Shown: in pieces, positions 43,847 to 53,932 of the stretch
How the letters are laid out: every line of letters begins with the position of its first letter
How positions within the stretch are numbered: position 1 is the first letter of the stretch
Assembly (NCBI RefSeq): GCF_014650115.1
Contig: NZ_BMUI01000001.1
Coordinates: forward strand, 186,001-250,000
DNA: 64,000 nt
Origin: Streptomyces olivaceoviridis
Lineage (GTDB): Bacteria > Actinomycetota > Actinomycetes > Streptomycetales > Streptomycetaceae
Direction: 5' to 3'
The notes under the pieces: model-generated
The model's database searches: none
Seen by the model: only the letters and a program-made list of their open reading frames with translations
What the model was told of the DNA's origin: nothing
Position numbers and translations under genes: made by a program

Positions 43847-45774
43847 TGGCCGGGCCCATGGGACGCATGATGGCCGGGGGCGGCCCCGACCAGCGCTCGA
43901 TGGACTTCAAGGGGTCGGGCAAACGGCTCGTCGCCCAGTTCAAACCGGAACGCCTCACGATCTACGGCCTGCTGCTGTGCGTGGTCGTCAGCGTGAGCCT
44001 GAGCGTCATCGGCCCGAAGATCCTCGGCCGGGCCACCGACCTGGTGTTCGCGGGCATCGTCGGCCGGCAGTTCCCGGCCGGCGCCACCAAGGAGCAGGTC
44101 CTCGACTCCCTGCGCGAGCGTGGCCGGGGCGGGATCGCGGACGTGCTGGGGGGCACCGACTTCACGCCCGGCAAGGGCATCGACTTCGACGCCGTCGGGC
44201 ACGTCCTGCTGCTCGCGCTCGGTGTGTTCCTGGTCGCCGGCCTGCTGATGGCGGTCGCGACGCGGCTGGTCAACCGGGCCGTGAACCGCACGATGTACCG
44301 GCTGCGGGAGGACGTGCAGGCCAAGCTGTCGCGGCTGCCGCTGTCGTACTTCGACAAGCGCCAGCGCGGTGAGGTGCTGTCCCGGGCGACCAACGACATC
44401 GACAACGTCGGGCAGACGCTCCAGCAGTCGATGGGGCAGCTGATCAACTCGGTGCTGACCATCGTCGGCGTGCTCGTGGTGATGTTCTGGGTGTCCTGGC
44501 TGCTGGCGCTGGTGGCGCTGGTCACCGTACCGCTGTCGTTCGTGGTAGCCACCCGGGTCGGCAAGCGGTCGCAGCCGCACTTCGTGCAGCAGTGGCGCAC
44601 CACCGGCCAACTGAACGCGCACATCGAGGAGATGTACACCGGGCACACCCTGGTGAAGGTGTTCGGGCGGCAGGAGCAGTCGGCCCGGCAGTTCGCCGAG
44701 CAGAACGAGGCGCTGTACCAGGCCGCGTTCAAGGCGCAGTTCCACAGCGGTGTGATGCAGCCGCTGATGATGTTCGTGTCGAACCTGAACTATGTGCTGG
44801 TGGCGGTCGTCGGCGGTCTGCGGGTCGCGTCCGGCGCGCTCTCCATCGGTGACGTGCAGGCCTTCATCCAGTACTCGCGGCAGTTCTCGATGCCGCTGAC
44901 GCAGGTCGCGTCGATGGCGAACCTGGTGCAGTCCGGTGTCGCCTCGGCCGAGCGGATCTTCGAACTCCTGGACGCGGAGGAGCAGGAGGCGGATCCGGTG
45001 CCGGGCGAGCGGCCCGGGGAGCTGCGCGGGCGGGTGCGCCTGGAGCACGTGTCGTTCCGGTACGACCCCGAGAAGCCGCTGATCGAGGACCTGTCGCTCA
45101 CGGTGGAGCCGGGGCACACGGTGGCGATCGTCGGCCCGACCGGCGCGGGCAAGACCACGCTGGTCAACCTGCTGATGCGGTTCTACGACGTCTCCGGCGG
45201 CCGGATCACCCTGGACGGGGTCGACATCCGGACGATGACCCGGGACGAACTGCGGTCCGGGATCGGCATGGTGCTCCAGGACACCTGGCTGTTCGGCGGC
45301 ACCATCGCGGAGAACATCGCGTACGGCGCCTCGCGCGAGGTCACGCGCGGGGAGGTCGAGGAGGCGGCCCGGGCGGCCCACGCGGACCGCTTCATCCGCA
45401 CCCTGCCCGACGGCTACGACACCGTCATCGACGACGAGGGCACGGGCGTCAGCGCCGGTGAGAAGCAGCTGATCACCATCGCGCGGGCGTTCCTGTCCGA
45501 CCCGGTGATCCTGGTGCTGGACGAGGCGACGAGTTCCGTGGACACGCGCACGGAGGTGCTGATCCAGAAGGCGATGGCCAAGCTGGCGGCCGGACGGACG
45601 TCGTTCGTGATCGCGCACCGGCTGTCGACCATCCGGGACGCGGACACGATCCTCGTGATGGAGAACGGGTCCATCGTCGAACAGGGCGCGCACGAGGAGC
45701 TGTTGGCGGCGGACGGGGCCTACGCCCGGCTGTACAAGGCCCAGTTCGCGCAGGCGGTGGCCGAGGTGGACTAG
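43846..45774 (+). CDS. Heterodimeric ABC exporter, subunit B (catalytic site)
   Basis: A 642-residue half-transporter with an N-terminal cytoplasmic stretch of about 35 residues, six helices, and an ABC domain with Walker A GPTGAGKTT and Walker B ILVLDEATSSVD (catalytic Glu present). Its signature reads VSAGEKQL instead of LSGGQ. This mirrors the first subunit, whose signature is canonical while its Walker B is not, so one consensus ATP site forms at the interface. An extra loop of about 60 residues lies between helices 1 and 2. It ends with a short gap to the convergent hrdA. Confidence 0.86.
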   Translation: MAGPMGRMMAGGGPDQRSMDFKGSGKRLVAQFKPERLTIYGLLLCVVVSVSLSVIGPKILGRATDLVFAGIVGRQFPAGATKEQVLDSLRERGRGGIADVLGGTDFTPGKGIDFDAVGHVLLLALGVFLVAGLLMAVATRLVNRAVNRTMYRLREDVQAKLSRLPLSYFDKRQRGEVLSRATNDIDNVGQTLQQSMGQLINSVLTIVGVLVVMFWVSWLLALVALVTVPLSFVVATRVGKRSQPHFVQQWRTTGQLNAHIEEMYTGHTLVKVFGRQEQSARQFAEQNEALYQAAFKAQFHSGVMQPLMMFVSNLNYVLVAVVGGLRVASGALSIGDVQAFIQYSRQFSMPLTQVASMANLVQSGVASAERIFELLDAEEQEADPVPGERPGELRGRVRLEHVSFRYDPEKPLIEDLSLTVEPGHTVAIVGPTGAGKTTLVNLLMRFYDVSGGRITLDGVDIRTMTRDELRSGIGMVLQDTWLFGGTIAENIAYGASREVTRGEVEEAARAAHADRFIRTLPDGYDTVIDDEGTGVSAGEKQLITIARAFLSDPVILVLDEATSSVDTRTEVLIQKAMAKLAAGRTSFVIAHRLSTIRDADTILVMENGSIVEQGAHEELLAADGAYARLYKAQFAQAVAEVD

Positions 45775-45780
45775 GCACGG

Positions 45781-45805
45781 GGGGCCGTCGCGCGGCGGCG
45801 GCCCC
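45781..45805. terminator. Bidirectional terminator hairpin between convergent genes
   Basis: GGGGCCG (45781-45787) and CGGCCCC (45799-45805) with an 11-nt loop, between the ABC exporter stop (45774) and the hrdA stop (45806). Confidence 0.5.
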
Positions 45806-46930
45806 TCAGTCCAGGTAGCCCCTCAGCTGGTCCGCGAACGCGTGGTCCCGGAGCTTGTTCAGCGTCTTGGACTCGATCTGCCGTATCCGTTCGCGGGTCA
45901 CGCCGAAGATGCGGCCTATCTCCTCCAGGGTGCGCGGGCGGCCGTCGACCAGGCCGTACCGGAGCTGGACGACCTTCCGCTCGCGCTCCCCCAGCGTGGA
46001 CAGCACCGCTTCCAGGTGCTCGCGCAGCAGCAGGAAGGCGGCGGACTCGACAGGGCTCGTCGCGTCGCCGTCCTCGATGAGGTCGCCGAGGGCGACGTCG
46101 TCCTCCTCGCCGACCGGGGCGTGCAGCGACACCGGCTCCTGGGCGAGCCGCAGCACCTCGCCGACCCGCTCGGGCGGCAGGTCCAGATGGGCGCCGACCT
46201 CCTCCGCCGTCGGCTCGTAGCCGCACTCCTGGAGCATCCGCCGCTGGACCCGCACGACCCGGTTGATCAGCTCCACGACATGGACCGGGACCCGGATGGT
46301 GCGGGCCTGGTCGGCCAGCGCCCGGGACATGGCCTGCCGGATCCACCAGGTGGCGTAGGTGGAGAACTTGTAGCCGCGCGCGTAGTCGAACTTCTCCACG
46401 GCCCGGATGAGCCCGAGGTTGCCCTCCTGGACGAGGTCGAGCATGGTCAGGCCGCGGCCGACGTACCTCTTGGCCACGGAGACGACGAGCCGCAGGTTCG
46501 CCTCGATGAGCCGGCGCTTGGCCATGCGGCCCATGACGACGAGCCGGTCCAGGTCCAGCGCGAGTTCGCTGTCCAGGTCGGGGGTGGTGCCGAGCTTCTC
46601 CTCCGCGAACAGGCCGGCCTCCACCCGGCGGGCCAGTTCGACCTCCTCGGCGGCGGTGAGCAGCGGGATGCGGCCGATCTCGCGCAGGTACTGGCGGAAC
46701 AGGTCGGCGGAGGGACCGCCGGATTCGACCCGGGCGACGGCCGGGACCTCGACGGGTTCCTCGGGTTCGTCCGCGAGCGCGTCGGCGGGCGGTTCCGCCT
46801 CGGGACGCAGGGCGGCACGGCTCTGCGGGGGCACGGCAGCGAGGACGTCCGCCTCCGCGTCCGGCTCGTCCGCGGTGATGCCGGTGGCGCTGGTGCTGCT
46901 GTCGGTCTGGGTGAGGGTCTGGGTCTGCAC
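45806..46930 (-). CDS. hrdA: RNA polymerase sigma-70 factor HrdA
   Basis: A 374-residue group 1/2 sigma factor: acidic N-terminal part (1-80); region 1.2 ([19 protein letters not shown]); region 2 with the promoter-melting segment [22 protein letters not shown]; region 3; and region 4.2 [24 protein letters not shown]. Length and the short N terminus exclude HrdB, the essential principal sigma factor. Its place beside the ABC exporter pair and dnaG matches the hrdA locus of S. coelicolor as I remember it. The GTG at 46930 was chosen for GGAGG 8 bp upstream. Other Hrd paralogues are the alternative call. Confidence 0.8.
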   Translation of the reverse strand: MQTQTLTQTDSSTSATGITADEPDAEADVLAAVPPQSRAALRPEAEPPADALADEPEEPVEVPAVARVESGGPSADLFRQYLREIGRIPLLTAAEEVELARRVEAGLFAEEKLGTTPDLDSELALDLDRLVVMGRMAKRRLIEANLRLVVSVAKRYVGRGLTMLDLVQEGNLGLIRAVEKFDYARGYKFSTYATWWIRQAMSRALADQARTIRVPVHVVELINRVVRVQRRMLQECGYEPTAEEVGAHLDLPPERVGEVLRLAQEPVSLHAPVGEEDDVALGDLIEDGDATSPVESAAFLLLREHLEAVLSTLGERERKVVQLRYGLVDGRPRTLEEIGRIFGVTRERIRQIESKTLNKLRDHAFADQLRGYLD

Positions 46931-47184
46931 GGGGGCGACCTCCAGGATGATCGCTGCTGAAGGTGTGCGGCAGCGTGCGCTCCGAGGCTCGGGCACCGCC
47001 CCCAGTGTGGAGTACGACACAACCCCGCCACGAGGGTCGTGCCGTGACTTTTTGCGTCCGGTCCGTCACCGGTCGGTTACTCGTCTCGTTGGACTATGCG
47101 ATTGGCAACTGCGGGGCCTTGGGCCCGGCCGGCTTGGGGGAGGATGGAAGGCATGAGCGAGATCGGGTACAGCGGCGCGCGGAC

Positions 47185-47382
47185 ATGCAGGTGATCCGGG
47201 CCCTACGGGATACACAGCTGGAGCACGGCAAAGCGCTGGAAGCACACACCAAGACCCTCCAGGAGCACGGCAAGCTGCTCGGCGCCCTGGTCTCCGGTCA
47301 GGTGGCGATGATGGAGCAACTCCAGGCCATCACCGACCACCTCGGCGTCACCCCGCCCGGACAGCCCCGCGACCAGGGCTAG
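47185..47382 (+). CDS. Small coiled-coil protein
   Basis: 65 residues: MQVIRALRDTQLEHGKALEAH, heptad-like helix with HGKLLGALVSGQVAMMEQLQ, then ending in a Pro-rich tail. It lies between hrdA (divergent) and dnaG (convergent, 6 bp gap). Codon use is normal for the genome, supporting a real gene. An upstream start is possible. Function unknown. Confidence 0.6.
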   Translation: MQVIRALRDTQLEHGKALEAHTKTLQEHGKLLGALVSGQVAMMEQLQAITDHLGVTPPGQPRDQG

Positions 47383-47388
47383 CCCCCG

Positions 47389-49293
47389 CTACAGCGCCTC
47401 CGCGCCCCGCTCGCGCAGCGCCTGGTCGTACTGCTGGAGGATCCACAGCTCGTTCTGTACGGCGGCCAGCTGGGCCGGGTCGCCGGCGGTGGACAGGCGG
47501 GTCATCTGGGACTGGATGTCGCGGATGCGGCGTTCCACGGCGCGGCGGCGGATCTGGACGAGGACCGTGCCGGCGTACGTCTCGTCCACCGTGCGGCGCA
47601 GGATCGGCTCGACGGCCAGCTCCGTGACCATCGCGCGCACGGTGTCGTCGGGCGCCGCCTCACGGACGCGGACCAGGTACTCCTGCGGGTCGGGCACGCC
47701 GTACTCGGCGCCGCCCGCCTCCGCGACGGCCTGGCGCACGGCGGCGTACGGCGGGGCGGTGAACTCGTCCACGCCGTAGGCGTCGAAGGCCGGGGAGACC
47801 AGTTCGGGGCGCTGGAGGGCGAGTTTGAGCAGTTCGCGTTCGGCGGCGAAGACCGGGTTGCGCAGGGTCAGGGCGGGCCCGGAGTTCGCGGGGCGGGGCG
47901 CCTGCGCCCACTGGTCGTCGGCCGGGCGGCGCCGGTCCTGCTGCTGGGGGCCCTTGCCGTCGCGGGCCCAGCGGGCCAGCTGCGCCACCCGGCGGACCAC
48001 GAACTGGGTGTCGAGGATGCCGAGCATGCCGGCCAGCTCGACGGCGACCTCGTGCTGGGCACCGCTGTTCTTGATCCGGGCGACGATCGGCGCGGCCTCG
48101 TCCAGCGCCGCCGCGCGGCCCGCCGGGGTGTCCAGGTCGTAGCGGCTCACGATCTGGCGGAGCGCGAACTCGAAGAGGGGCGTGCGCGGTTCGACGAGGT
48201 CCGCCACCGCCTCGTCGCCCTTGGCGAGGCGCAGGTCGCACGGGTCCATGCCGTCCGGTGCGATGGCGATGTACGTCTCGGCGGCGAACTTCTGGTCGTC
48301 CTCGAAGGCGCGCAGGGCGGCCTTCTGCCCGGCCGCGTCACCGTCGAAGGTGAAGATCACCCGGGCCGAGCCGTTGTCCATCAGCAGCCGGCGCAGGATC
48401 TTGATGTGGTCGCCGCCGAAGGCCGTACCGCAGGTCGCGATGGCCGTCGGCACGCCGGCGAGGTGGCAGGCCATGACGTCGGTGTAGCCCTCGACCACCA
48501 CCGCGCGGCTGCTCTTCGCGATCTCCTTCTTCGCCAGGTCGATGCCGTACAGCACCTGGCTCTTGCGGTAGATCGGCGTGTCGGGGGTGTTGAGGTACTT
48601 CGGGCCGTTGTCCGCCTCGTACAGCTTGCGGGCACCGAAGCCGACGACGTCGCCGCCGATGTCCCGGATCGGCCACATCAGCCGGCCCCGGAACCGGTCG
48701 ATGGGGCCGCGGCGGCCCTCCTGGGACAGCCCGGAGAGGATCAGTTCCTTGTCGGTGAAGCCCTTGCCGCGCAGGTAGCGGGTCAGGTGGTCCCAGCCCT
48801 GGGGGCTGTAGCCGACGCCGAAGTGGACGGCGGCGGCCTGGTCGAAGCCGCGCTCCGCGAGGAACACCCGGCCGGTCTCGGCCTCGGGGCTGGTGGCGAG
48901 CTGCTCGGCGTACCACTGGGCGGCGATCTTGTGCGCCTCGACCAGGCGGATGCGCTCACCGCGCTGGTGGGCCGGGTTGTACCCGCCCTCCTCGTACCGC
49001 AGCGTGATGCCGGCCTGCGCGGCGAGGCGCTCCACCGCCTCCGAGAAGGAGAGGTGGTCCACCTTCATCACGAAGGTGATGGTGTCGCCGCCCTCCTGGC
49101 AGCCGAAGCAGTGGAAGAGACCCTTGCTCGGGCTGACCTGGAAGGACGGCGACTTCTCGTCGTGGAACGGGCACAGGCCCTTGAGGTTGCCGCCGCCCGC
49201 GTTGCGCAGCTGGAGGTACTCGGAGACCACGGCGTCGATCGGGACCGCGTCCCGTACCGCCTTCACGTCCTCGTCGTTGATCCGTCCTGCCAC
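47389..49293 (-). CDS. dnaG: DNA primase DnaG
   Basis: A 634-residue primase that makes RNA primers for replication. The zinc finger is C41-x2-H44-x17-C62-x2-C65 (GLCPFHDEK, HCFGC). The TOPRIM centre contains VVVEGYTDVMA and TFDGDAAGQ, and the C-terminal DnaB-interaction domain has RNPVFAAERELLKLALQRP. The GTG start is near the extreme N terminus expected for actinobacterial DnaG. It is the third minus-strand gene of a run that starts with dgt. Confidence 0.95.
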   Translation of the reverse strand: MAGRINDEDVKAVRDAVPIDAVVSEYLQLRNAGGGNLKGLCPFHDEKSPSFQVSPSKGLFHCFGCQEGGDTITFVMKVDHLSFSEAVERLAAQAGITLRYEEGGYNPAHQRGERIRLVEAHKIAAQWYAEQLATSPEAETGRVFLAERGFDQAAAVHFGVGYSPQGWDHLTRYLRGKGFTDKELILSGLSQEGRRGPIDRFRGRLMWPIRDIGGDVVGFGARKLYEADNGPKYLNTPDTPIYRKSQVLYGIDLAKKEIAKSSRAVVVEGYTDVMACHLAGVPTAIATCGTAFGGDHIKILRRLLMDNGSARVIFTFDGDAAGQKAALRAFEDDQKFAAETYIAIAPDGMDPCDLRLAKGDEAVADLVEPRTPLFEFALRQIVSRYDLDTPAGRAAALDEAAPIVARIKNSGAQHEVAVELAGMLGILDTQFVVRRVAQLARWARDGKGPQQQDRRRPADDQWAQAPRPANSGPALTLRNPVFAAERELLKLALQRPELVSPAFDAYGVDEFTAPPYAAVRQAVAEAGGAEYGVPDPQEYLVRVREAAPDDTVRAMVTELAVEPILRRTVDETYAGTVLVQIRRRAVERRIRDIQSQMTRLSTAGDPAQLAAVQNELWILQQYDQALRERGAEAL

Positions 49294-49340
49294 GCGTGAA
49301 TTCTACGGGGGCGCGGTGACAGTCCCGGTGCTCGCGGAGG

Positions 49341-50606
49341 TCACGGGGCGAGGCTGTCGAGGGGTACGTGCGGGTCGGAGAGCGCCTCGACGTTCACCTG
49401 GGCCCGGGAACGGATGAGCTTCTGGATCGGCTCTGTGACATCCCACACGTTCACGTTCATCCCGGCCAGCACGCGTCGCTCCTTCACCCAGAACGCGATG
49501 AACTCGCGCTTGCCGGCGTCGCCCCGGATCACCACCTCGTCGTACGACCCCGGCGGCGCCCATCCGCTGTACTCCATGCCCAGGTCGTACTGGTCGGTGA
49601 AGAAGTACGGCACACGGTCGTAGACCGCTTCCTCGCCGAGCATCGCGCGCGCCGCCGCCGGGCCGCCGTTCAGCGCGTTCGCCCAGTGCTCGACGCGCAG
49701 CCGGGTGTCGAACAGGGCGAGCGGGAAGGACGCCACATCGCCGGCCGCGTAGATGTCGGGGTCGGACGTGCGCAGCCGTTCGTCGACGACGATGCCGCCG
49801 CCGTGCGCCCGGTCGGCGATCTCCAGGCCGGCCGCCTCCGCGAGGGCGACCCGGGGCGCCGCACCGATCGCCGCGAGGACGTCGTGCGCCGGGTGCTCCT
49901 CCCCGTCGTCCGTGCGGGCCGCGAGGACCACGCCGTCCTGGCCGACGATCTCGGTGAGCCGGACACCGAAGTGGAAGCGGACGCCGTGCTCGCGGTGCAG
50001 CTCGGCGAAGACGTTGCCCAGCTCGGGGCCGAGCACACCGTGCAGCGGGGTCGGTTCCGGTTCGATCACCGTGACCTCCGCGCCGTAGCCCCGGGCCGCC
50101 GCCGCGACCTCCAGGCCGATCCAGCCGGCGCCCGCGATCACCAGGTGCCCGTTGTCCCGGCCGAGGTGGTGCAGGACGCCCTTGAGGCGCTCGGCGTGCG
50201 CGAGGCGGCGCAGGTGGTGGACGCCCGCCAGGTCGGTGCCGGGGATGTCCAGGCGGCGCGGCTCGGCACCGGTGACCAGCAGCAGCTTGTCGTAGCGGAC
50301 GATCGTGCCGTCGTCACCGAAGCGGACCGTCTTCGCCGCACGGTCGATCCGGTCCACGGTCTGGCCGAGGTGCAGCTCGACGTCGTTGCGCGCGTACCAG
50401 GCGGGCTCGTGCACGAAGACGCTGTCCCGCTCCTCCTTGCCGAGCAGAAACCCCTTGGACAGCGGCGGGCGCTCGTAGGGGTGGTCGCGTTCGTCGCAGA
50501 TCAGTATCACGCGGCCGGTGAAGCCCTCCGTCCGGAGCGTCTCGGCCGCCTTCGCACCGGCGAGACCGCCTCCCACGATGACGAATGTCTGATCCGCGTC
50601 GACCAC
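49341..50606 (-). CDS. FAD/NAD-dependent ferredoxin reductase-like oxidoreductase
   Basis: A 421-residue flavoprotein. FAD-binding Rossmann FVIVGGGLAGAKAAETL at the N terminus, second dinucleotide site IAGAGWIGLEVAAAARG near 150-165, and the conserved YAAGDVASF before the C-terminal reductase domain. This is the pattern of putidaredoxin/rubredoxin-type reductases for cytochrome P450 or ferredoxin. The electron acceptor is not encoded beside it. The GTG at 50606 has GAGGAGG upstream. It sits between dgt and dnaG. Confidence 0.88.
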   Translation of the reverse strand: MVDADQTFVIVGGGLAGAKAAETLRTEGFTGRVILICDERDHPYERPPLSKGFLLGKEERDSVFVHEPAWYARNDVELHLGQTVDRIDRAAKTVRFGDDGTIVRYDKLLLVTGAEPRRLDIPGTDLAGVHHLRRLAHAERLKGVLHHLGRDNGHLVIAGAGWIGLEVAAAARGYGAEVTVIEPEPTPLHGVLGPELGNVFAELHREHGVRFHFGVRLTEIVGQDGVVLAARTDDGEEHPAHDVLAAIGAAPRVALAEAAGLEIADRAHGGGIVVDERLRTSDPDIYAAGDVASFPLALFDTRLRVEHWANALNGGPAAARAMLGEEAVYDRVPYFFTDQYDLGMEYSGWAPPGSYDEVVIRGDAGKREFIAFWVKERRVLAGMNVNVWDVTEPIQKLIRSRAQVNVEALSDPHVPLDSLAP

Positions 50607-50710
50607 TTGATGCCTCCTCGTAAGGGTGCCGCCACATGCGAGCGTCCCGCACGCGGCGTGATGCGGGAAGAGGGTGTGACCCGATCAGGCCACGGGGGGT
50701 CATGTTCCTC

Positions 50711-51985
50711 TCACATATGCCCCGTAAGTCTCGCGTGCAGCGAGAGCGCCGAGGCGTCGGTCAGGGAGGCGATCTGGTCCACGATCACCCGCTTGCGCGC
50801 CTTGTCGTCGCCCGCCGCGTCGAACAGCGCCCGGAACTGGGGGTCCAGGCCCTCGGGCGCGCGGGCGGTCAGCGCCTCGGCCAGCTCGGCGACGATGACC
50901 CGCTGGTCGGCGCGGAGCCGCTCCTGCTCCGCGCGCTGCATCACATACCGGTCCGCGACCGCCTTGAGCACCGCGCACTCCATGCGGGTCCCCCGGGGTA
51001 CGACGAGTTCGGCGTCGTAGCGGGTGAGCGGCCCGGTGCCCCACGCGGCGCGGGTGGCGGCCTCGGCGGCCAGGCAGAACCGGCCGATGAGCTGACTGGT
51101 GGCGTCCTTCAGCCGGGCCTGGGCGACCGCCGTGCCGTCGTAGCCGTGCGGCCACCACTCCTCGTCCTGGAGGCGGTCCAGGGCGGCGGCGAGTTCGGCG
51201 GGGTCGGTGTCCACGGGGACGTACCGGCCGACGGCGACCTCGAACACCGCCTGCCGTTCCGGCCCGGCGCGCAGGCAGTCGGGGTCGATGTGGCCGGCGT
51301 GCAGGCCGTCCTCGACGTCGTGCACCGAGTAGGCGACGTCGTCCGACCAGTCCATGACCTGTGCCTCGAAGCAGGTGCGGGTGCCGGGGGCGTGCCGTCT
51401 GACCCAGTCGAACACCGGGCGGTCGTCCTCGTACACGCCGAACTTCCGTGACGCCGGGTCGGTGGGGTGGGTGCCGCGCTGCCACGGGTACTTGGTGGCG
51501 GCGTCCAGGGTGGCGCGGGTCAGGTTCAGGCCGACGGAGCCGTCCGGGGTGAACCGTTTGGGCTCGATGCGGGTGAGGAGCCTGAGGGACTGGGCGTTGC
51601 CCTCGAAGCCGCCGCAGTCGTCGGCGAACTCGTTCAGCGCGGTCTCGCCGTTGTGGCCGAAGGGGGGATGACCGAGGTCGTGGGCGAGGCAGGCGGCCTC
51701 GACCAGGTCGGGGTCGCAGCCGAGGGCGGCGCCCAGTTCCCGGCCGACCTGGGCGCATTCGAGGGAGTGGGTGAGCCGTGTCCGGGGGCTGGCGTCCCAG
51801 GCCTGGCTCCTGGTGCCCGGGGTCACCACCTGCGTCTTGCCGGCGAGACGCCGCAGGGCGGCGGAGTGCAGGATGCGGGCGCGGTCGCGCTGGAAGGCTG
51901 TGCGGCCGGGGCGTTTGTCGGGTTCCGGGGCCCAGCGCTCGACTGACGTCGGGTCGTATGCCGTGGAGAGTGCGGTGCCTTCCAT
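50711..51985 (-). CDS. dgt: Deoxyguanosinetriphosphate triphosphohydrolase
   Basis: A 424-residue HD-domain hydrolase with [15 protein letters not shown] and the HD motif [15 protein letters not shown], then YSVHDVEDG. It converts dNTPs to nucleosides plus triphosphate, balancing the dNTP pool. The gene precedes the reductase and dnaG, the well-known dgt-dnaG neighbourhood in actinobacteria. The ATG at 51985 opens [12 protein letters not shown]. Confidence 0.92.
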   Translation of the reverse strand: MEGTALSTAYDPTSVERWAPEPDKRPGRTAFQRDRARILHSAALRRLAGKTQVVTPGTRSQAWDASPRTRLTHSLECAQVGRELGAALGCDPDLVEAACLAHDLGHPPFGHNGETALNEFADDCGGFEGNAQSLRLLTRIEPKRFTPDGSVGLNLTRATLDAATKYPWQRGTHPTDPASRKFGVYEDDRPVFDWVRRHAPGTRTCFEAQVMDWSDDVAYSVHDVEDGLHAGHIDPDCLRAGPERQAVFEVAVGRYVPVDTDPAELAAALDRLQDEEWWPHGYDGTAVAQARLKDATSQLIGRFCLAAEAATRAAWGTGPLTRYDAELVVPRGTRMECAVLKAVADRYVMQRAEQERLRADQRVIVAELAEALTARAPEGLDPQFRALFDAAGDDKARKRVIVDQIASLTDASALSLHARLTGHM

Positions 51986-52054
51986 GGGTCGACAGTAAGC
52001 CCAATCGCCCGCCGTGTTCGGTTTCGCCGGCGGGGGCGGGTGCGTTGTGGCCCT

Positions 52055-52840
52055 TCAGGCAGCCGCCTTGGACCGTTCCGCCAGGCTCTGGTCGTAGCGG
52101 TGCAGGACCAGACGCGCCATCGCCTCGTGGGCGCCCAGGGGTGCCGCAGCGATCCACGGCGCCGCTTGCGCGCACTGGGTCGCGAAGCGGCCCGGGGCCG
52201 TGAAGTACGACGCCGTCGCCACCCGGTGCCGGCCGCGTGCCGCCAGTGCGCGCACCGCCGTCGGAACCGTCGGGGTCGCCGCCGAGGCGTAGGCGGGAAT
52301 CACCGGGACGCCCAGGCGGGCGGAGAGGAGGCGGGCCGTGTGGCGGGTGTCCGTGGCCGAGTCGGGGTCGCGGGAACCGGCCGCGGCGAGGACGACCGCG
52401 GTCTCGCGGCGGGCGGTGTCGTCCATGGCCGCCGGCCAGCCGGCCTCCAGGAGGCGGGCGTGCAGGGCCTCGGCGAGGAGGGGGTGGGGGCCGAGCGGGG
52501 CGGCCACGTGTGCGCGGACCGGTGAGGCCGCCGCCATCTCGGGGATGTCCTGCTTGACGTGGTAGCCCCGGCCGAGGAGGAGCGGGACCAGGACGGCCGG
52601 GGTGTCACCGAGGGCGGCGAGGGTGTCCGGGAGCAGGGGCTCGTTCAGCTCGATGTGGCCCAGGTGGACGGGGAGGCCGGGGCGCAGCGCGCGGACCCGG
52701 TCCATGAGGGCCCGTACGGTGGTGAGCGCCCGGGGGTTCCGGCTGCCGTGGGCGACCAGCACGAGGGCCGGCGGGGCCGGGCGGCGGCCGAGCGGGGAGC
52801 CGAGCCGGCCGCGGGTGCGAAGGGGGGTGGACGCCGTCAT
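52055..52840 (-). CDS. Two-domain sirohydrochlorin chelatase-like (CbiX) protein
   Basis: 261 residues with two CbiX-like halves. The first has the metal/substrate His in LVAHGSRNP; the second has AAAGSRDP, where the His is Ala, as in other long chelatases. It could insert iron or cobalt in siroheme or cobalamin synthesis. Siroheme is needed by the nitrite reductase encoded 9.5 kb downstream, which fits, but no other siroheme gene is adjacent. ATG at 52840. Confidence 0.82.
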   Translation of the reverse strand: MTASTPLRTRGRLGSPLGRRPAPPALVLVAHGSRNPRALTTVRALMDRVRALRPGLPVHLGHIELNEPLLPDTLAALGDTPAVLVPLLLGRGYHVKQDIPEMAAASPVRAHVAAPLGPHPLLAEALHARLLEAGWPAAMDDTARRETAVVLAAAGSRDPDSATDTRHTARLLSARLGVPVIPAYASAATPTVPTAVRALAARGRHRVATASYFTAPGRFATQCAQAAPWIAAAPLGAHEAMARLVLHRYDQSLAERSKAAA

Positions 52841-52995
52841 GGAAACGATCCTGACCGGGAGACGTTGCGTGCCCGTTGCACGGCCGTCACGGGTGTTTTC
52901 CGCGGGTTCACCGCGTACGGATGCACGGGGTGAGGCGAACCGGGACGGCGCCGGCGGCGTCCTCCCTGATCGGGAGCGATCACTGGGGGGGCCGT

Positions 52996-53679
52996 ATGAG
53001 GATGCGTCGACCGCGATGGCCGCGCACGCGGACCGGGCAGCGGCGGCTGGTGCAGGCCGTGATGGCCGGGTGCGTGCTGGCGCTGCTGCCGTCGGCCTGG
53101 CTGTACGTGTCCACGGCGGACCGGCTGCGCACGACGGCGGACGTACCGCGCACCGAGGTCGCGGTGGTGTTCGGGGCGGGGCTGTGGAAGCAGGGGGAGC
53201 CGTCGCCGTACCTCGCGCACCGGCTGGACGCGGCGGCCACGCTGTACCGGGCGGGGCGGATCGAGGTGGTACTGGTCACCGGGGACAACAGCCGGGAGGA
53301 CTACGACGAGCCCGACGCCATGCGCGCCTACCTCACCCGGCACGGGGTGCCGGACGCGCGGATCGTCAGCGACTACGCCGGGTTCGACACCTGGGACTCC
53401 TGTGTCCGGGCGAAGAAGATCTTCGGGGTGGACCGGGCGGTACTGATCAGCCAGGGCTTCCACATCCGGCGGGCGGTGGCCCTGTGCGAGGCGGCGGGGG
53501 TGGACTCGTACGGGGTCGGGGTGGCCGACAAGCACGACGTGACCTGGTACTACGGCGGGACGCGGGAGGTGTTCGCGGCGGGCAAGGCGGCGCTGGACGC
53601 GGTCTTCCAGCCGGATCCGAAGTTCCTGGGGCGGAAGGAACCGGGGGTCGCCAGGGCACTGGCGGGGACGAGGGACTGA
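52996..53679 (+). CDS. SanA/YdcF-like DUF218 membrane protein
   Basis: A 227-residue protein with one N-terminal transmembrane helix (VQAVMAGCVLALLPSAWLYV, about 16-35) and a DUF218 domain outside: VAVVFGAGLW, VLVTGDNSREDYDEPDAM, CVRAKKIFG and ISQGFHIRRAVALCE. In Gram-negatives SanA affects barrier function; here the role is unknown. GGGGGG at 52985-52990 precedes ATG 52996; ATG 53002 is also possible. Confidence 0.83.
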   Translation: MRMRRPRWPRTRTGQRRLVQAVMAGCVLALLPSAWLYVSTADRLRTTADVPRTEVAVVFGAGLWKQGEPSPYLAHRLDAAATLYRAGRIEVVLVTGDNSREDYDEPDAMRAYLTRHGVPDARIVSDYAGFDTWDSCVRAKKIFGVDRAVLISQGFHIRRAVALCEAAGVDSYGVGVADKHDVTWYYGGTREVFAAGKAALDAVFQPDPKFLGRKEPGVARALAGTRD

Positions 53680-53932
53680 GCCGATCGTCGACTTCGGCCA
53701 GGAGGACGCCTTCGCGCCGCGTGGCGGGTACCAGTGGCTGTCGTACCTGCTGATCGCCACCGGCTGGGTGCCGGCCACCACGATCGCGGCGGGTGTCACC
53801 CGCTCCCTGAGCCGGCAGCAGGGACGCCCCCGGGACCTCACGCCGTCGCCGGTCCGGCGGGGAGGTCGCCGTGCCGGGCGTGTAACCGGGGACGACCCGG
53901 GGCCGTAACACGTACGACGCACGCTGGGCGGC
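53680..53932 (+). other. Intergenic region with possible gene remnant, upstream of nasA
   Basis: 253 bp. One frame (through 53908) reads without stop from before 53680 and contains a hydrophobic stretch (YQWLSYLLIATGWVPATTIAAGV). It has no start codon or ribosome binding site, so it could be the 3' remnant of a membrane-protein gene or chance in G+C-rich DNA. The last 50 bp hold the presumed nasA promoter with two GTAAC elements. Confidence 0.35.
53882..53920 (+). promoter_or_regulatory. Possible GlnR box upstream of nasA
   Basis: GTAAC at 53882-53886 and GTAAC at 53905-53909, the second followed after 6 bp by GACGC. GlnR boxes have a GTnAC-N6-GAAAC-N6 layout; the spacing here is one base off for the first pair. 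GlnR is known to activate nasA in S. coelicolor. The match is partial. Confidence 0.4.

Noticed and set aside
47144..47196. Upstream ATG codons (47144, 47153) as start of the small coiled-coil gene
   Set aside because: They are in another frame and reach a stop after a few codons.
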